A stretch of DNA of 64,000 bases from Verrucomicrobiales bacterium. GTDB taxonomy: Bacteria; Verrucomicrobiota; Verrucomicrobiia; Verrucomicrobiales; DEV007. Shown in pieces: positions 37,601 to 50,982 of the stretch. Made by a program: the position numbers and the translations under genes. Position 1 is the stretch's first letter; the number at the start of each line of letters is the position of its first letter. A model generated the notes under the pieces. The model made no database searches and had not been told where the DNA came from. It saw nothing but the letters and a program-made list of their open reading frames with translations. The stretch spans positions 57,985 to 121,984 of the forward strand of contig JARGNG010000013.1 of the NCBI GenBank assembly GCA_029213265.1, read 5' to 3'.

Positions 37601-39220
37601 CTACTTTTTCGTTTTGACCGCCTTGATCATGGCGGCATCGGACGCGTTGTCGGTAAGGGAGCGCACCCGGGCTTTAAGGGTTTTTCTCGCGCTTGATTTC
37701 CTGGACCGGGCCGTTCCCTTGATCCGAACCTCAATAATTCTGGACGAACCGGATGGAATCTCTGCCACATTGAGCCCTTGCGAAGTCACCTCGCCAGTCA
37801 CATTCCCTCCCTGCTTGAGAATGTATTTCACGTTTAACTTTGAACTTCCTTTGGTCGCCTTGATTTGCATGCCGTCTGTGACATCACCGTCATTTTCAAA
37901 AACGAAAAACCCTTTTTCTCCTTTGCTTCCTCTCGCTTTGATAACGCTTTTCTGTTGTGCCCCGCTGGAATTGTATCGGTCATTCCCTTTGAGCCCCTTC
38001 GTCGACTGCTTGCCCGATTTTGCATCGGGCTGGAACTGATCGCTGTCAAAACGAAGCACCCGGGACGCGAGGACATCCGCAATCCAAACGCGCTGTTCGC
38101 CATCGGCCCAAATCCCTCCCGGAGAAGCAATGTTGGATTCCCCTTCCGGATTCAACTTGGTGACGAAATCGGATTGCCCCAGAACCGAATCGGCCGTTCC
38201 ACCGTCCCCCTTGGAGGACACATTCTCAAAAAGCAAAACACGCTGATTTCCAAAATCACCAACAAAGAGATCACCGCTTGGGGTGAGACTCAGCTCGCGG
38301 GGATCGTCCATCGCTGCATCAGACACTCCCGCTGTCGCGGTGGTAAAAACCAGTTGCCCCAGAACAACATCGGCATCGGCTCCGGCAGCTTTTTCCTCCG
38401 CATCGGTGAAGCGCAACACCCGATTGTTTCCACTGTCGGCCACATACAGATTTCCCGCCAAGTCCACCGCCAGCCCCCGCGGAGCGGAGAAGGTATTCCT
38501 GGTGGTCCCGCTGCCACTGCCCACGAAGTCGGTTTGCCCGAAGACACGTTCGGCATCCGCTCCGTCACTCTTCGAGGCTGCCTCGGCAAACCCGACCACT
38601 CGATTCAGATCTGTGCAGGACACCCAAAGAGTTCCCGTGACACTGATGCTGATCGATTCCGGTGACCCGAGACCATCCGCTCCCGTGCGGGTTGCCGTGT
38701 CCAGAAAATCGGGCTGCCCAAGTACTCCATCGGCATTTCCACCGCTTCCCTTGTTCCCCGCGCCATCGAAGCGCAACACTCGGTTTCCATCAAGCACCCA
38801 GAGTCGCCCACTGCTATCACAAGCGATTGACTTCGGATCTGAAAAGCGACTGGTGGTCGTGGCTCCGGCGGTTGTAATAAAATTGGGCTGACCCAAAACT
38901 GCTTCTGCGGACGCTCCATCGATCAGTGCTTCCTCCGACTCGAAGCGAAGGACTCGATTGTTGTCCCTGTCTGCGACGAATACTTTCGCGGTCACCGGAT
39001 CGACCGCCACGTCAGCGGGTCCGGACAGCGTCGCCGCTCCGACAGGGCCACTCCGATTGGCCCCGTCAAACGTGGAAGTGGATACCTGCCCCAATACGGA
39101 ACTCGAGGGCTTCCCGCTGGTGTAGTCCTCTGTCTGCCCCCCGTAAACACCACCCGAAAGGGTCACTAACAGACCGAAAGAAACGGATCTGACGGCACAG
39201 TGAATAGATTGCTTGCTCAT
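37601..39220 (-). CDS. Secreted NHL-repeat beta-propeller protein
   Basis: The 539-residue product has a signal peptide (FGLLVTLSGGVYGGQT region) and about six NHL-type blades, each marked by VADRDNNRVLRF-like strands and a VLGQ-x-F motif (for example NRVLRFESEEA and SVLGQSDFVT). The last 170 residues are a separate, basic beta-rich region with GEKGFFVFENDGDVTDGMQI, ending in a Lys/Arg-rich tail. NHL propellers usually bind proteins or ligands. Its transcription diverges from the sulfatase gene. Confidence 0.85.
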   Translation of the reverse strand: MSKQSIHCAVRSVSFGLLVTLSGGVYGGQTEDYTSGKPSSSVLGQVSTSTFDGANRSGPVGAATLSGPADVAVDPVTAKVFVADRDNNRVLRFESEEALIDGASAEAVLGQPNFITTAGATTTSRFSDPKSIACDSSGRLWVLDGNRVLRFDGAGNKGSGGNADGVLGQPDFLDTATRTGADGLGSPESISISVTGTLWVSCTDLNRVVGFAEAASKSDGADAERVFGQTDFVGSGSGTTRNTFSAPRGLAVDLAGNLYVADSGNNRVLRFTDAEEKAAGADADVVLGQLVFTTATAGVSDAAMDDPRELSLTPSGDLFVGDFGNQRVLLFENVSSKGDGGTADSVLGQSDFVTKLNPEGESNIASPGGIWADGEQRVWIADVLASRVLRFDSDQFQPDAKSGKQSTKGLKGNDRYNSSGAQQKSVIKARGSKGEKGFFVFENDGDVTDGMQIKATKGSSKLNVKYILKQGGNVTGEVTSQGLNVAEIPSGSSRIIEVRIKGTARSRKSSARKTLKARVRSLTDNASDAAMIKAVKTKK

Positions 39221-39365
39221 AATTCTGGGAAGAAAATCGAAGGGGCGAAGTTATTGGCAGACCCGATTTGCGTCAAGGTCGACTGACGGGGGATACCATC
39301 CACCCATAATCGCTCTGCTTCCGATTGTTCTGGAAATCGATTCGGGGCTTCGTCATCCTCCCAGC

Positions 39366-40847
39366 ATGATGAAACGCCGCCAATTTCTCAAGACCACGGG
39401 TGCCGCCGCTTCCGCGACAGCGATTTCGACACTCTCGCATTCGGCTGAAAGCCGGCCGCCCAACCTGATCATAGTGCATTGCGACGAACTCAATTTCCGG
39501 ACGCTCGGCTGCTACCGGGACACGCTTCCCCCGGAACAGGCCTTGATGTGGGGACCGGACGCGGTTTGCGAAACACCTCAAATTGATTCGATGGCGAAGG
39601 AAGGTGCCCTTTGTACGAAGTTTTACGCGGCGACTCCGGTCTGTTCACCTTCGCGTTCTTCTCTCATCTCCGGTCAGTATCCGCAAAACACGCCGGTAAC
39701 CTCAAACAACGCCCACCTCGACGACCGCGTCATCACCTTTGCCCATCAATTGGGAAAAGCCGGCTTTGCCACGGGCTATGCGGGAAAATGGCATCTCGAT
39801 GGAAATGGCAAACCTCAATGGGGACCGGAGCGGAACTTCGGTTTCGAAGACAATCGCTACATGTTCAACCGGGGGCACTGGAAGCAGTTCGAGTTGACCC
39901 CGGAAGGCCCCAAAGTAAGAGCACGCGACAAAAAGGGAGCCCCCTCCTACTCCGTCGACGGTGCCGACGAAAAGAGCTTCGCGACGGACTGGCTCACCGA
40001 CCGAACCATTGATTTTATCGAGGAACACAAGGACGAGCCCTTCGCCTACATGGTAAGCATTCCTGACCCACATGGGCCGGATACAGTGCGGGCGCCTTAC
40101 GATTCCATGTATGACGATTCGAATGTGCAGAAGCCCAGAACCTACGACAAGGATGCGGCAAGCGCTCCGAGTTGGGCGAAGCCGCAGGACAAGTGCCCCT
40201 GGAAAATGGCGTCCTATCACGGGATGATCAAATGTATCGATGACAATGTGGGGAGACTCATCGAAGCCCTCAGAGAGCGCGACCTCTACGACAACACCAT
40301 TCTGATCTTCACTGCGGATCACGGCGACATGCGGGGTGAACACCGCAGACAGAACAAAGGCGTCCCGATGGAAGCCTCGGGCAAGATTCCTTTCGTGATT
40401 CGCTTTCCGAAATCCGTTCCTCCAGGAACCCGGATTGATGAGGCGATGAACACAACGGACTTCATGCCAACGATCCTGGCGATGACGGGCGGGGAAGCTT
40501 CCGGAAAAGAAGAGGGCCGCGATTTGAGTCCTCTTTTCACCGGAGGCGAAATCAAGGGATCGGATATCACCTTTATGCGCGGAACAACGAAGGATGCCAA
40601 AAACACCAAAGGCTGGATCGCCGCAGTGACTTCGACTCACAAACTGATTTTATCAGACGTCGACGATGCCTGGCTTCTGAATCTTCAGAAGGATCCTGAC
40701 GAATTGAAAAACTTCATCGACGATCCGGAAGAAAAAGAAACAGTCGCGCAGCTGGCGAAGCAATTGAAACGATACGCAAAGAAAACCGGTGACCCCAAGG
40801 TCAACGATCCGCACACCGGGAAAGTCCTGGCGGGTCTGCTGGGGTAG
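39366..40847 (+). CDS. Tat-exported sulfatase
   Basis: The product of 493 residues begins with a Tat signal (MMKRRQFLKTTGAAASATAI). The sulfatase block NLIIVHCDELNFRTLGCYRD is followed by the formylglycine motif TPVCSPSRSSL, with Cys93 as the residue to be modified. The Asp-His metal-binding block FTADHGDMRGEHRRQNKGVP follows. It hydrolyses sulfate esters, likely in polysaccharides. Gene order with the neighbouring DUF1080-sulfatase and FAD oxidoreductase suggests a shared role, but no polysaccharide is identified. Confidence 0.93.
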   Translation: MMKRRQFLKTTGAAASATAISTLSHSAESRPPNLIIVHCDELNFRTLGCYRDTLPPEQALMWGPDAVCETPQIDSMAKEGALCTKFYAATPVCSPSRSSLISGQYPQNTPVTSNNAHLDDRVITFAHQLGKAGFATGYAGKWHLDGNGKPQWGPERNFGFEDNRYMFNRGHWKQFELTPEGPKVRARDKKGAPSYSVDGADEKSFATDWLTDRTIDFIEEHKDEPFAYMVSIPDPHGPDTVRAPYDSMYDDSNVQKPRTYDKDAASAPSWAKPQDKCPWKMASYHGMIKCIDDNVGRLIEALRERDLYDNTILIFTADHGDMRGEHRRQNKGVPMEASGKIPFVIRFPKSVPPGTRIDEAMNTTDFMPTILAMTGGEASGKEEGRDLSPLFTGGEIKGSDITFMRGTTKDAKNTKGWIAAVTSTHKLILSDVDDAWLLNLQKDPDELKNFIDDPEEKETVAQLAKQLKRYAKKTGDPKVNDPHTGKVLAGLLG

Positions 40848-40860
40848 TTGCGATTTACCG

Positions 40861-43155
<2,295 letters not shown>

Positions 43156-43218
43156 TCAAGGGAAAATCAAAGCCAAAGGGCGATCGTTTGTACGAATCAC
43201 AGCTCCTTAAAGGTAGCT

Positions 43219-43959
43219 CTACTTCTTTGGTTTTTCCCGGACCTGAACGGCTTCCATTTTCGGGATCTCAGCAACCACGGTTTCCCATTCCGAAGCAATG
43301 TCCTCCTTCACCGTCCAGATGGCGAGGTTGTCGATTTCAACGGTCCCGCCGCGAGTTCCGGCCACTCCGAGTCCGTTGCCCCCGCTCGGAGCCGGCTTTG
43401 CGATGACGGGATGCTTCGCATAAAGAAGCGGGCCGTCATTCAATTGAATGACAAACTCATCCCCTTTGAGCGCGGCGGCGATCTGAATCCACTCACCAGG
43501 CTCGAAAAGAAAAGTTTTGTCCTCAGCCACTTTGAGAGACTCATAGTCGACGAGCAGAGACACGCCTTCAGTTTTGCTGAATCGGAGCCGAACGATGTGA
43601 TGTCCAAATTCCACGAAAGGAACAATCGCAGTTTCCTCCCCCTCCAGAAACCGGATCGAAAACCGGGCGATGCACTCCGCCGGCGTGACCGGGACACTCA
43701 AGCGGGGCTCGAGTCCGCGATGATGAGATTTCTCTGCCTGAAACTCCGCCGAGGAAGGGATCCCCTGAAGAACGCCACCGACAATTTTCCATCGTGTTCC
43801 CTGACGCGCCTGCCAGGTCGATTTGGGAAGCTGGTAGACCGGTTTTTCAAAATTCGTCTCCAAAACGGATTCACTGGGAATTGCGGGGCCGAAGGGAGCT
43901 GAGTCATCCGCCACAACGGAGTTGAAGCAGAGCGCTGAGAGTAGGAAATATCGAATCAT
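43219..43959 (-). CDS. Secreted LamG/DUF1080-like protein
   Basis: The 246-residue product has a short signal peptide (MIRYFLLSALCFNSVVA) and a predicted jelly-roll fold. Segments such as QGTRWKIVGGVLQGIP, HIVRLRFSKTEGVSLLVDYE, WIQIAAALKGDEFVIQLNDG and TVEIDNLAIWTV fit the DUF1080/LamG-type pattern. No catalytic residues were identified. It may bind carbohydrate. It lies upstream of icd on the same strand and is divergent from the M60 gene. Confidence 0.65.
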   Translation of the reverse strand: MIRYFLLSALCFNSVVADDSAPFGPAIPSESVLETNFEKPVYQLPKSTWQARQGTRWKIVGGVLQGIPSSAEFQAEKSHHRGLEPRLSVPVTPAECIARFSIRFLEGEETAIVPFVEFGHHIVRLRFSKTEGVSLLVDYESLKVAEDKTFLFEPGEWIQIAAALKGDEFVIQLNDGPLLYAKHPVIAKPAPSGGNGLGVAGTRGGTVEIDNLAIWTVKEDIASEWETVVAEIPKMEAVQVREKPKK

Positions 43960-44129
43960 GATCCACTATCACCCTGTCCGCTCGTTGTGTCATACAGGAA
44001 AAAGGTCGTCACAAAGTAAGACTCAACAGGGTATAGTGACGAAGCAAACAGGGTGAAGTGCTCCATTTGGCTGCGCTTGCCCCATTGAATTGAATGCGAC
44101 CGAAAAACTGACGTTTTCCGCCCCCCCTT

Positions 44130-46427
44130 ATGAAAGCCCCCCTTTTCATTCTGACCGCGCTGGCCCTGGTCACCTCCCTTCCCGCCGATGAGAAAGTCCG
44201 TGAACTGATTTCCGCCGGAGGCGGACAGATTGAGCTCGGAAAATCAGTTCCGGGAAAAATTGATCTGACCACGAATGGAGCCTTTCCGCTACTGCAGGAC
44301 GACAAAGGCGGCATCGTCGCGGCGGCATCCACGTCCGGAAAAGGGCGCGTCGTCGGATTCACTCACGGCAGTTTCCTCAAGCCGGGTACGCTGCTGGAGC
44401 AGGAGTCCGCGCGGGATTTCATTCTGAACTCGATTCGCTGGACAGGCCGGGCGAGCCAGCCTTCGGTCGGAGTTCACCCCGGCATCGCCGATTTGGCAAA
44501 CCTGCTCAAAGAAGCCGGCTTCGAAGCAGCCGTTTTTCCCCTCGAGGAAATGCGGGACCACGATGTGACAGTGTATTGCGTGATCGGCCACGAGAATCTA
44601 CCCGACGGAGACATCGTCCGGCTTTTCGAATTTGTGAACGATGGCGGCGGCCTCGTCACCGCGACTACCCCGTGGGCATTCAAAAAGAAATACGATCCCT
44701 TTTCCGAATTCCCCGGGAACCAGCTTCTCGCCAACGCCGGGATGCAGTTTCTTGCGGATGGATATGCCGGCCGGGGCACGCTCGTCATTGGGAACGCAGC
44801 CAGCGGCACTCCGGAAAAGCCGACCATGACCACCACTCCACCACCGATCGGAATACCTGCCTCGACACCCGCCTCCGGAGGAAAAGCCTCCGCTGCTGCA
44901 AAAACTCTTCTCAGTGAAGGCGAGTCGATGAGTTCCGCGGAGGTCTCGAATGCGATCGCAAATCTCCAATCTTCCAAAACCTTGTCCGGAAGTGGACTCG
45001 AAGAATTCCTGTCCCTCCTCAAGAGCCTGAATGAGAGCGTCGGTCCGATCATTCCGACCAAGGAAAATCCTGTGGTCCCCGGACAGGATGCACTCGTCGA
45101 TGCGATCATCGAGCTCGAGACCCACTTCAACGAAAACGCTCCCGCCGGCGTGATGTATGCCATTCCTGCTGCTGCCGACTATCCCGGGGAAGTTCCCGAA
45201 GAGGCCGAGCGGGTTTCCCATTCGTTCATCATGGACGGCGTCTACCGGGGCTGGCTCGAAGGCCGGAATGCCGGAGGCTGGGCCGCAAAGGAAATGCGCC
45301 CGACCGGGATCTACGCTCCTCCCGGCGAGGTTATTTCTGTGACTCTTCCGGCGCGACTTGCCGGAGAGGGCTTCGAAATTGTGATCGGCTCCTACAACGG
45401 CCACCTTCGCAACCGGGACCAGTGGCATCGCTATCCCGATTGGCAGGTGAAAAAACCGGTCACGAACCGGGTTACGGAAATCTCCAGCGGCCTCGGCGGG
45501 CTGGTCACGATCCGCGTGCCTCGCGAAGCGGACTACGAAGAAATCGAAGTCACCATCGAAGGCGGAGTTCGCGCTCCGCTCTACGAGCACGGAAAAACCG
45601 ATCTGAGCAAATGGACCAGCGAAATCCGAAAGTATCCCGCCCCGTGGGCCGAACTGGCAAGCGAGCGCATGATCGTGGCGATTCCGAGCGACTACATTCG
45701 CAAAGTCACCGACCCGGATAAAGTCATGGAAATCTGGAACGGCTTCATCGACACCGCCGCCGAGCTTGTTCAGGTTGATCGAAACAACTACCGGGCAGAA
45801 CGAATCGTCTTTGACCGGCAAACTTCGGCCGGCTCAATGCACAGCAGCTACCCCGTCGCCGCGCACCTCGGGGGGAGCGCCGAGCAGGCCGTCGACTCGC
45901 GGTCTTTGAAAGAAGGCAACTGGGGCTTCTTTCATGAATACGGCCACAACCATCAGCACAACCTCTGGTCCCTTCCCGGAACGGGCGAAACGACCTGCAA
46001 CCTGTGGTCGGTTTATATTTACGAGGAATATGTCGGAAAAGACCGGGACGACACCCACGGCGCGATTCGACCACTCGATCGCAAGCAACGGGTGAACTCC
46101 TACTTTCAAAGCGGAGCCCGGTTCGAGAGCGAATGGTCGGTTTGGACCGCGTTGGAGACCTATCTTATGATTCAGGAGGAATTTGGCTGGGAACCGTTTC
46201 AAAAAGTCTTCGACGAATACAACCAGCTCGAACCGGACGACCGGCCCAAGGGCCAGCAGGAAATCAACGACCAGTGGGTCATCCGGCTCTCCAAAGCCTG
46301 CGGTAGAAACCTTCACCCCTTCTGGGCCACCTGGAATCTCCCCATGACCAGCGATGTCGAGCGGGCCCTCAAGGACCTTCCCGTTTGGGAAGATCATCCC
46401 GTAGTCAGGTGGGCACAGGCGCAATAG
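44130..46427 (+). CDS. Secreted M60-family metallopeptidase (enhancin-like)
   Basis: The 765-residue product has a signal peptide (MKAPLFILTALALVTSLPAD) and an N-terminal region with VVGFTHGSFL and LFEFVNDGGGLVTATTPWAF, resembling a glutamine-amidotransferase-like fold seen in some M60 proteins. The M60 zinc site HEYGHNHQHNLW begins at His602, with a downstream Glu in NLWSVYIYEEYVG. A Ser/Thr/Pro/Gly-rich insert lies around residues 230-265. Members degrade mucin-like glycoproteins. The target here is unknown. Confidence 0.88.
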   Translation: MKAPLFILTALALVTSLPADEKVRELISAGGGQIELGKSVPGKIDLTTNGAFPLLQDDKGGIVAAASTSGKGRVVGFTHGSFLKPGTLLEQESARDFILNSIRWTGRASQPSVGVHPGIADLANLLKEAGFEAAVFPLEEMRDHDVTVYCVIGHENLPDGDIVRLFEFVNDGGGLVTATTPWAFKKKYDPFSEFPGNQLLANAGMQFLADGYAGRGTLVIGNAASGTPEKPTMTTTPPPIGIPASTPASGGKASAAAKTLLSEGESMSSAEVSNAIANLQSSKTLSGSGLEEFLSLLKSLNESVGPIIPTKENPVVPGQDALVDAIIELETHFNENAPAGVMYAIPAAADYPGEVPEEAERVSHSFIMDGVYRGWLEGRNAGGWAAKEMRPTGIYAPPGEVISVTLPARLAGEGFEIVIGSYNGHLRNRDQWHRYPDWQVKKPVTNRVTEISSGLGGLVTIRVPREADYEEIEVTIEGGVRAPLYEHGKTDLSKWTSEIRKYPAPWAELASERMIVAIPSDYIRKVTDPDKVMEIWNGFIDTAAELVQVDRNNYRAERIVFDRQTSAGSMHSSYPVAAHLGGSAEQAVDSRSLKEGNWGFFHEYGHNHQHNLWSLPGTGETTCNLWSVYIYEEYVGKDRDDTHGAIRPLDRKQRVNSYFQSGARFESEWSVWTALETYLMIQEEFGWEPFQKVFDEYNQLEPDDRPKGQQEINDQWVIRLSKACGRNLHPFWATWNLPMTSDVERALKDLPVWEDHPVVRWAQAQ

Positions 46428-46538
46428 CCGGAAAAACGAGAAGAGCGATTCCCATCCGGTTTTGGGAAAACCGGTTGAATCCGCCTGCTTTTCTGCCATT
46501 CTCCCAAGGCCCTATTTTCACCGGGCCACCTGCCAGCT

Positions 46539-47735
46539 ATGGGAAGCAACGGAAGAGAACGCAAACCAGCAATCCTCGCATTAGAAGACGGAACCGTATT
46601 CGAAGGAATTGGATTCGGCGCCGAGGCAACTCAAACCGGAGAGATTTGCTTCAATACCTCGATGACGGGGTATCAGGAAATTCTGACCGACCCCTCCTAT
46701 CGCGGACAATTTGTCACGATGACCTGCCCGTTGATCGGGAACTACGGGGTCAGCCAAACGGATGCCGAAAGCTCGCAAATTCATGTCCGGGGATTCGTCA
46801 TCGAAGAACTCTGTGATGTCCCCAGTAACTGGAGGAGTGAGCAATCTCTCCACGAGTATCTCGCCGGATCAGGCGTTCCCGGGATCGAAGACGTCGACAC
46901 CCGCGCTCTCACCAAGCGTCTCCGCGAGGCCGGCGCCATGCGTGCGACGCTCTGCACGGACGGAAGTCTGGATGCAGAAGGCGCGATTGCCGCCGCCAAA
47001 GCCGCGCCTCCCATGGAGGGATCGGATTTTGTCAAAGAGGTGACCACACCCGAAAGCTACCAGTGGGACCCCGAAAGCAAGCTGAGCCGACAGTGGACCA
47101 TTGTGAATGCCACCGTCGAGGAGAACCTGGAAGAGGAGAACGGGGAGGTGTTCCGGCCTCTCGCTGATCCGAAGTATCGCATCGTGGCCTACGATTTTGG
47201 AATCAAACACAATATCCTCCGGAGCCTTCGACAGCACGGTTTCGAGGTGGAAGTGGTAAATTCCCGCACTCCGGCATCGGAAGTCCTCGCGAAGAATCCC
47301 GATGGCGTCTTTCTCTCCAACGGCCCGGGCGATCCGGCGGCCCTCGATTATATCCACGCCGAGGTCAAACAAATCATCGATCAGAAACCGGTCTTCGGGA
47401 TCTGCCTCGGCCATCAGGTTCTCGCTCATGCCTTCGGCGGAAGAACGTTTAAGCTGAAATTCGGCCACCGTGGCGGCAACCATCCGGTAAAAGATCTTCG
47501 CTCCGGTAAAATTGCGATTACTTCACAGAATCACGGCTTTGCCGCCGATGGAGATGCTCTCCCGAGCCATATCGAGGTGACCCACATCAATCTCAACGAC
47601 GATACCGTCGAAGGAATGCGACATCGCGACTATCCTGTTTTCTCCGTTCAGTATCATCCCGAGGCCGCACCCGGACCGAGCGATGCTTCCTACTTTTTCG
47701 AAGAATTTGCTAATCTCATTGATCAAACCCGCTAA
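46539..47735 (+). CDS. carA: Carbamoyl-phosphate synthase small subunit
   Basis: The 398-residue product supplies ammonia from glutamine for carbamoyl phosphate, used in pyrimidine and arginine synthesis. The N-terminal half has LEDGTVFEGIGFGAEATQTG and NTSMTGYQEILTDPSYRGQF. The C-terminal amidotransferase has the catalytic block FGICLGHQVLAHAFGG (Cys289) and YHPEAAPGPSD with His and Glu. carB is not adjacent. It precedes the FHA gene by 23 bases. Confidence 0.96.
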   Translation: MGSNGRERKPAILALEDGTVFEGIGFGAEATQTGEICFNTSMTGYQEILTDPSYRGQFVTMTCPLIGNYGVSQTDAESSQIHVRGFVIEELCDVPSNWRSEQSLHEYLAGSGVPGIEDVDTRALTKRLREAGAMRATLCTDGSLDAEGAIAAAKAAPPMEGSDFVKEVTTPESYQWDPESKLSRQWTIVNATVEENLEEENGEVFRPLADPKYRIVAYDFGIKHNILRSLRQHGFEVEVVNSRTPASEVLAKNPDGVFLSNGPGDPAALDYIHAEVKQIIDQKPVFGICLGHQVLAHAFGGRTFKLKFGHRGGNHPVKDLRSGKIAITSQNHGFAADGDALPSHIEVTHINLNDDTVEGMRHRDYPVFSVQYHPEAAPGPSDASYFFEEFANLIDQTR

Positions 47736-47758
47736 GTCGTAGTAAAAACACCACAGCC

Positions 47759-48298
47759 ATGGCAAACATCTCCATTTACGTACCCGATCAGGAACCCGTC
47801 GCTTTTGACCTTACCGGCATCGAGCAAGTCACTATTGGACGAGGCGAGGAGTGTGATATCGTTCTCGACCACGTGTCGCTTTCCGGTTCCCATGCCACAA
47901 TTCAGAGTGTCGACGGAACGCTGCAGCTCACTGACCTTGGGTCCACCAACGGCACCTTTGTAAACGGAGAACAAATCACGGAGGAGGTCGTCCTCGTCGA
48001 CGGCACCCAGATCATGTTCGGCAGCGTCGAAGCGGTCCTTTCCGAAGCAGGTGCTGAAGAAGCGGGCAGAGTGGAAGGCGGCCTCGGAAGCGGTTCCGGA
48101 AGCGGAAGTGGGTACGGAGCCCATACTGCAGAGCTTTCCGACGTTTCCAATCGCCCCGACAATTTCAAGAACCTCTCTCCCATCGAGAAAGTCGTGAAAA
48201 AGGATGTTTTCGCCCAGGTCGCAATTTTTGTCGGCGTCCTTGCCATTCTCGCCGCAATCGCCGTCATTGGTATTGCGACGACCATGAGCGCTTCCTGA
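47759..48298 (+). CDS. FHA domain protein with C-terminal membrane anchor
   Basis: The 179-residue product has an FHA fold (residues 10-95) with the phosphothreonine-binding signature VTIGRGEECDIVLDHVSLSG and TDLGSTNGTFVNG. A Gly/Ser-rich linker follows. The C-terminal hydrophobic segment VAIFVGVLAILAAIAVIGIA is a likely tail anchor. No kinase gene is adjacent, so its phosphorylated partner is unknown. It lies between carA and purA on the same strand. Confidence 0.85.
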   Translation: MANISIYVPDQEPVAFDLTGIEQVTIGRGEECDIVLDHVSLSGSHATIQSVDGTLQLTDLGSTNGTFVNGEQITEEVVLVDGTQIMFGSVEAVLSEAGAEEAGRVEGGLGSGSGSGSGYGAHTAELSDVSNRPDNFKNLSPIEKVVKKDVFAQVAIFVGVLAILAAIAVIGIATTMSAS

Positions 48299-48375
48299 AT
48301 TTCTATTTCCATTCCCACGGATTCCCGAACGAACCGAATCGTTGCTGAGCTAAGCGCAACGAAAGACTCTCTTTT

Positions 48376-48404
48376 TTGAAGAACCGGACGACAAGTCCTG
48401 TATT
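48376..48404 (+). promoter_or_regulatory. Candidate purA promoter
   Basis: TTGAAG and TGTATT are 17 bases apart, 18 bases before the purA ATG. A small palindrome (CGTTGC-N10-GCAACG) lies just upstream and could end the carA-FHA transcript, though the T run does not follow at once. Confidence 0.4.
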
Positions 48405-48416
48405 TTCACCTGCTGA

Positions 48417-49697
<1,281 letters not shown>

Positions 49698-49718
49698 TCT
49701 CCGGAACCGAACCGAACC

Positions 49719-50438
49719 ATGGCTGCGTTTGATCCCGAAAAAGAGATCCCGCACCACATCGCCATCATCATGGATGGCAACGGTCGCTGGGCCAAAGACC
49801 GCGGAAAACCGCGCCGCGAAGGTCATCGTGCCGGAGCTGTATCTGTTGAAACCGCTCTCGAAACCTGTGGAGAGATCGGTGTTCAATACCTGACTCTCTA
49901 TGCATTTAGCTCGGAGAACTGGAAGCGCCCCAAGTCGGAGGTGAATGCTCTCATGGGTCTGCTTGCGCATTTCCTGAAGGAAAAGACGCCCACCCTGATG
50001 AAGAACAACATTCGTCTTCAGGTCATCGGGCAAATTGATCGGCTACCCGAGAAGAACCGGCTCGGCCTGCAGAAGACCATCGAAAAGACAGCAGACAATG
50101 ACGGGCTCACGCTCGTTGTTGCCCTCAGCTACGGATCGCGTGAAGAAATTGTCGGGGCGACGCGGACCCTCATGGAGAAGGCAAAGCGGGGCGAAATCGA
50201 TCCGGCCGATCTCGATACGGAAACCTTTTCCCGATATCTCGACACTGCTGGGATGCCGGATCCCGATTTACTCATCCGCACCAGTGGTGAGTATCGCATT
50301 TCCAATTTCCTCCTCTGGCAGATCAGCTACTCGGAAATCGTAATCACCCGCACCTTCTGGCCCGACTTTCGACGGCAACACCTGCTGGATGCGATCGGGG
50401 AGTATCAGTCGAGGCAGCGGCGGTTCGGGGGGATATAG
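49719..50438 (+). CDS. uppS: Isoprenyl transferase (undecaprenyl diphosphate synthase)
   Basis: The 239-residue product makes the lipid carrier for peptidoglycan. Motifs are HIAIIMDGNGRWAKDRGKPR with the catalytic Asp, YAFSSENWKRP, DPDLLIRTSGEYRISNFLLW and SEIVITRTFWPDF. It follows purA by 21 bases, so they may be co-transcribed. cdsA and dxr, frequent neighbours in other bacteria, are absent. Confidence 0.96.
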   Translation: MAAFDPEKEIPHHIAIIMDGNGRWAKDRGKPRREGHRAGAVSVETALETCGEIGVQYLTLYAFSSENWKRPKSEVNALMGLLAHFLKEKTPTLMKNNIRLQVIGQIDRLPEKNRLGLQKTIEKTADNDGLTLVVALSYGSREEIVGATRTLMEKAKRGEIDPADLDTETFSRYLDTAGMPDPDLLIRTSGEYRISNFLLWQISYSEIVITRTFWPDFRRQHLLDAIGEYQSRQRRFGGI

Positions 50439-50505
50439 CGGGAGGCGCCACCCGTGTCCAAGGAGTTTTTTTTGAAACTAGGCGCTCGGGACGGAGTGCC
50501 CGCCA

Positions 50506-50867
50506 TCAGCGATCCGAAACCACCACCGCAAAACACAGGGCATCCAGGTTCGCTTCCCGGCTAGCTTCATATGCCGTCCGAATCGCTTTCAACGGGGCAT
50601 CCGGATGAACGGACAGCCGGATGCCCTTCCATTCCCCTTCGGTATTTGATCGGGCTTGTAGGAGTTTCTCCTGCAGATCAGGGAGACGGACCGTTCGTCC
50701 GCCCATCGCCATGGAACCATCTCGAAAAATGGAAAGATGCCAAAGCCGCGAGGAATCCCGAAAGCAATACAGGCCGCCGTTCTTCGCCTCCGGCATCTCG
50801 TGCAAGGGGCGATCAGCACCACCAAGGCGATTGCGGGAAGGATGATGCTGTCCACCGGGTTCTTCAT
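50506..50867 (-). pseudogene. ExbD/TolR-like gene with an apparent frameshift
   Basis: The reading frame from the ATG gives MKNPVDSIILPAIALVVLIA, a plausible single membrane anchor. It then loses sense. The other frame continues with LHEMPEAKNGG and SVHPDAPLKAIRTAYEASRE, ending FAVVVSDR, a pattern like the periplasmic part of ExbD/TolR. One extra base in the run of four C residues between the two parts would join them into a protein of about 120 residues. It may be a relic or a sequencing artefact; ExbB/TolQ is not adjacent. The family link is weak. Confidence 0.4.
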
Positions 50868-50929
50868 TTCTCAAGAATAACAGGAGCCAACCGGGCACTC
50901 AAGACCGATGAATCGAATCCCCTCCCTAC

Positions 50930-50957
50930 TTGCGGGACAGCTCAGAAGCTTTACACT
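50930..50957 (+). promoter_or_regulatory. Candidate leuS promoter
   Basis: TTGCGG and TACACT are 16 bases apart, with the ATG about 26 bases after the -10 box. Confidence 0.55.
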
Positions 50958-50982
50958 CCACGCCTCACAAAAACATTTGATC

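Noticed and set aside
50438..50475. Intrinsic terminator after uppS
   Set aside because: A run of T residues is present, but no convincing stem precedes it.
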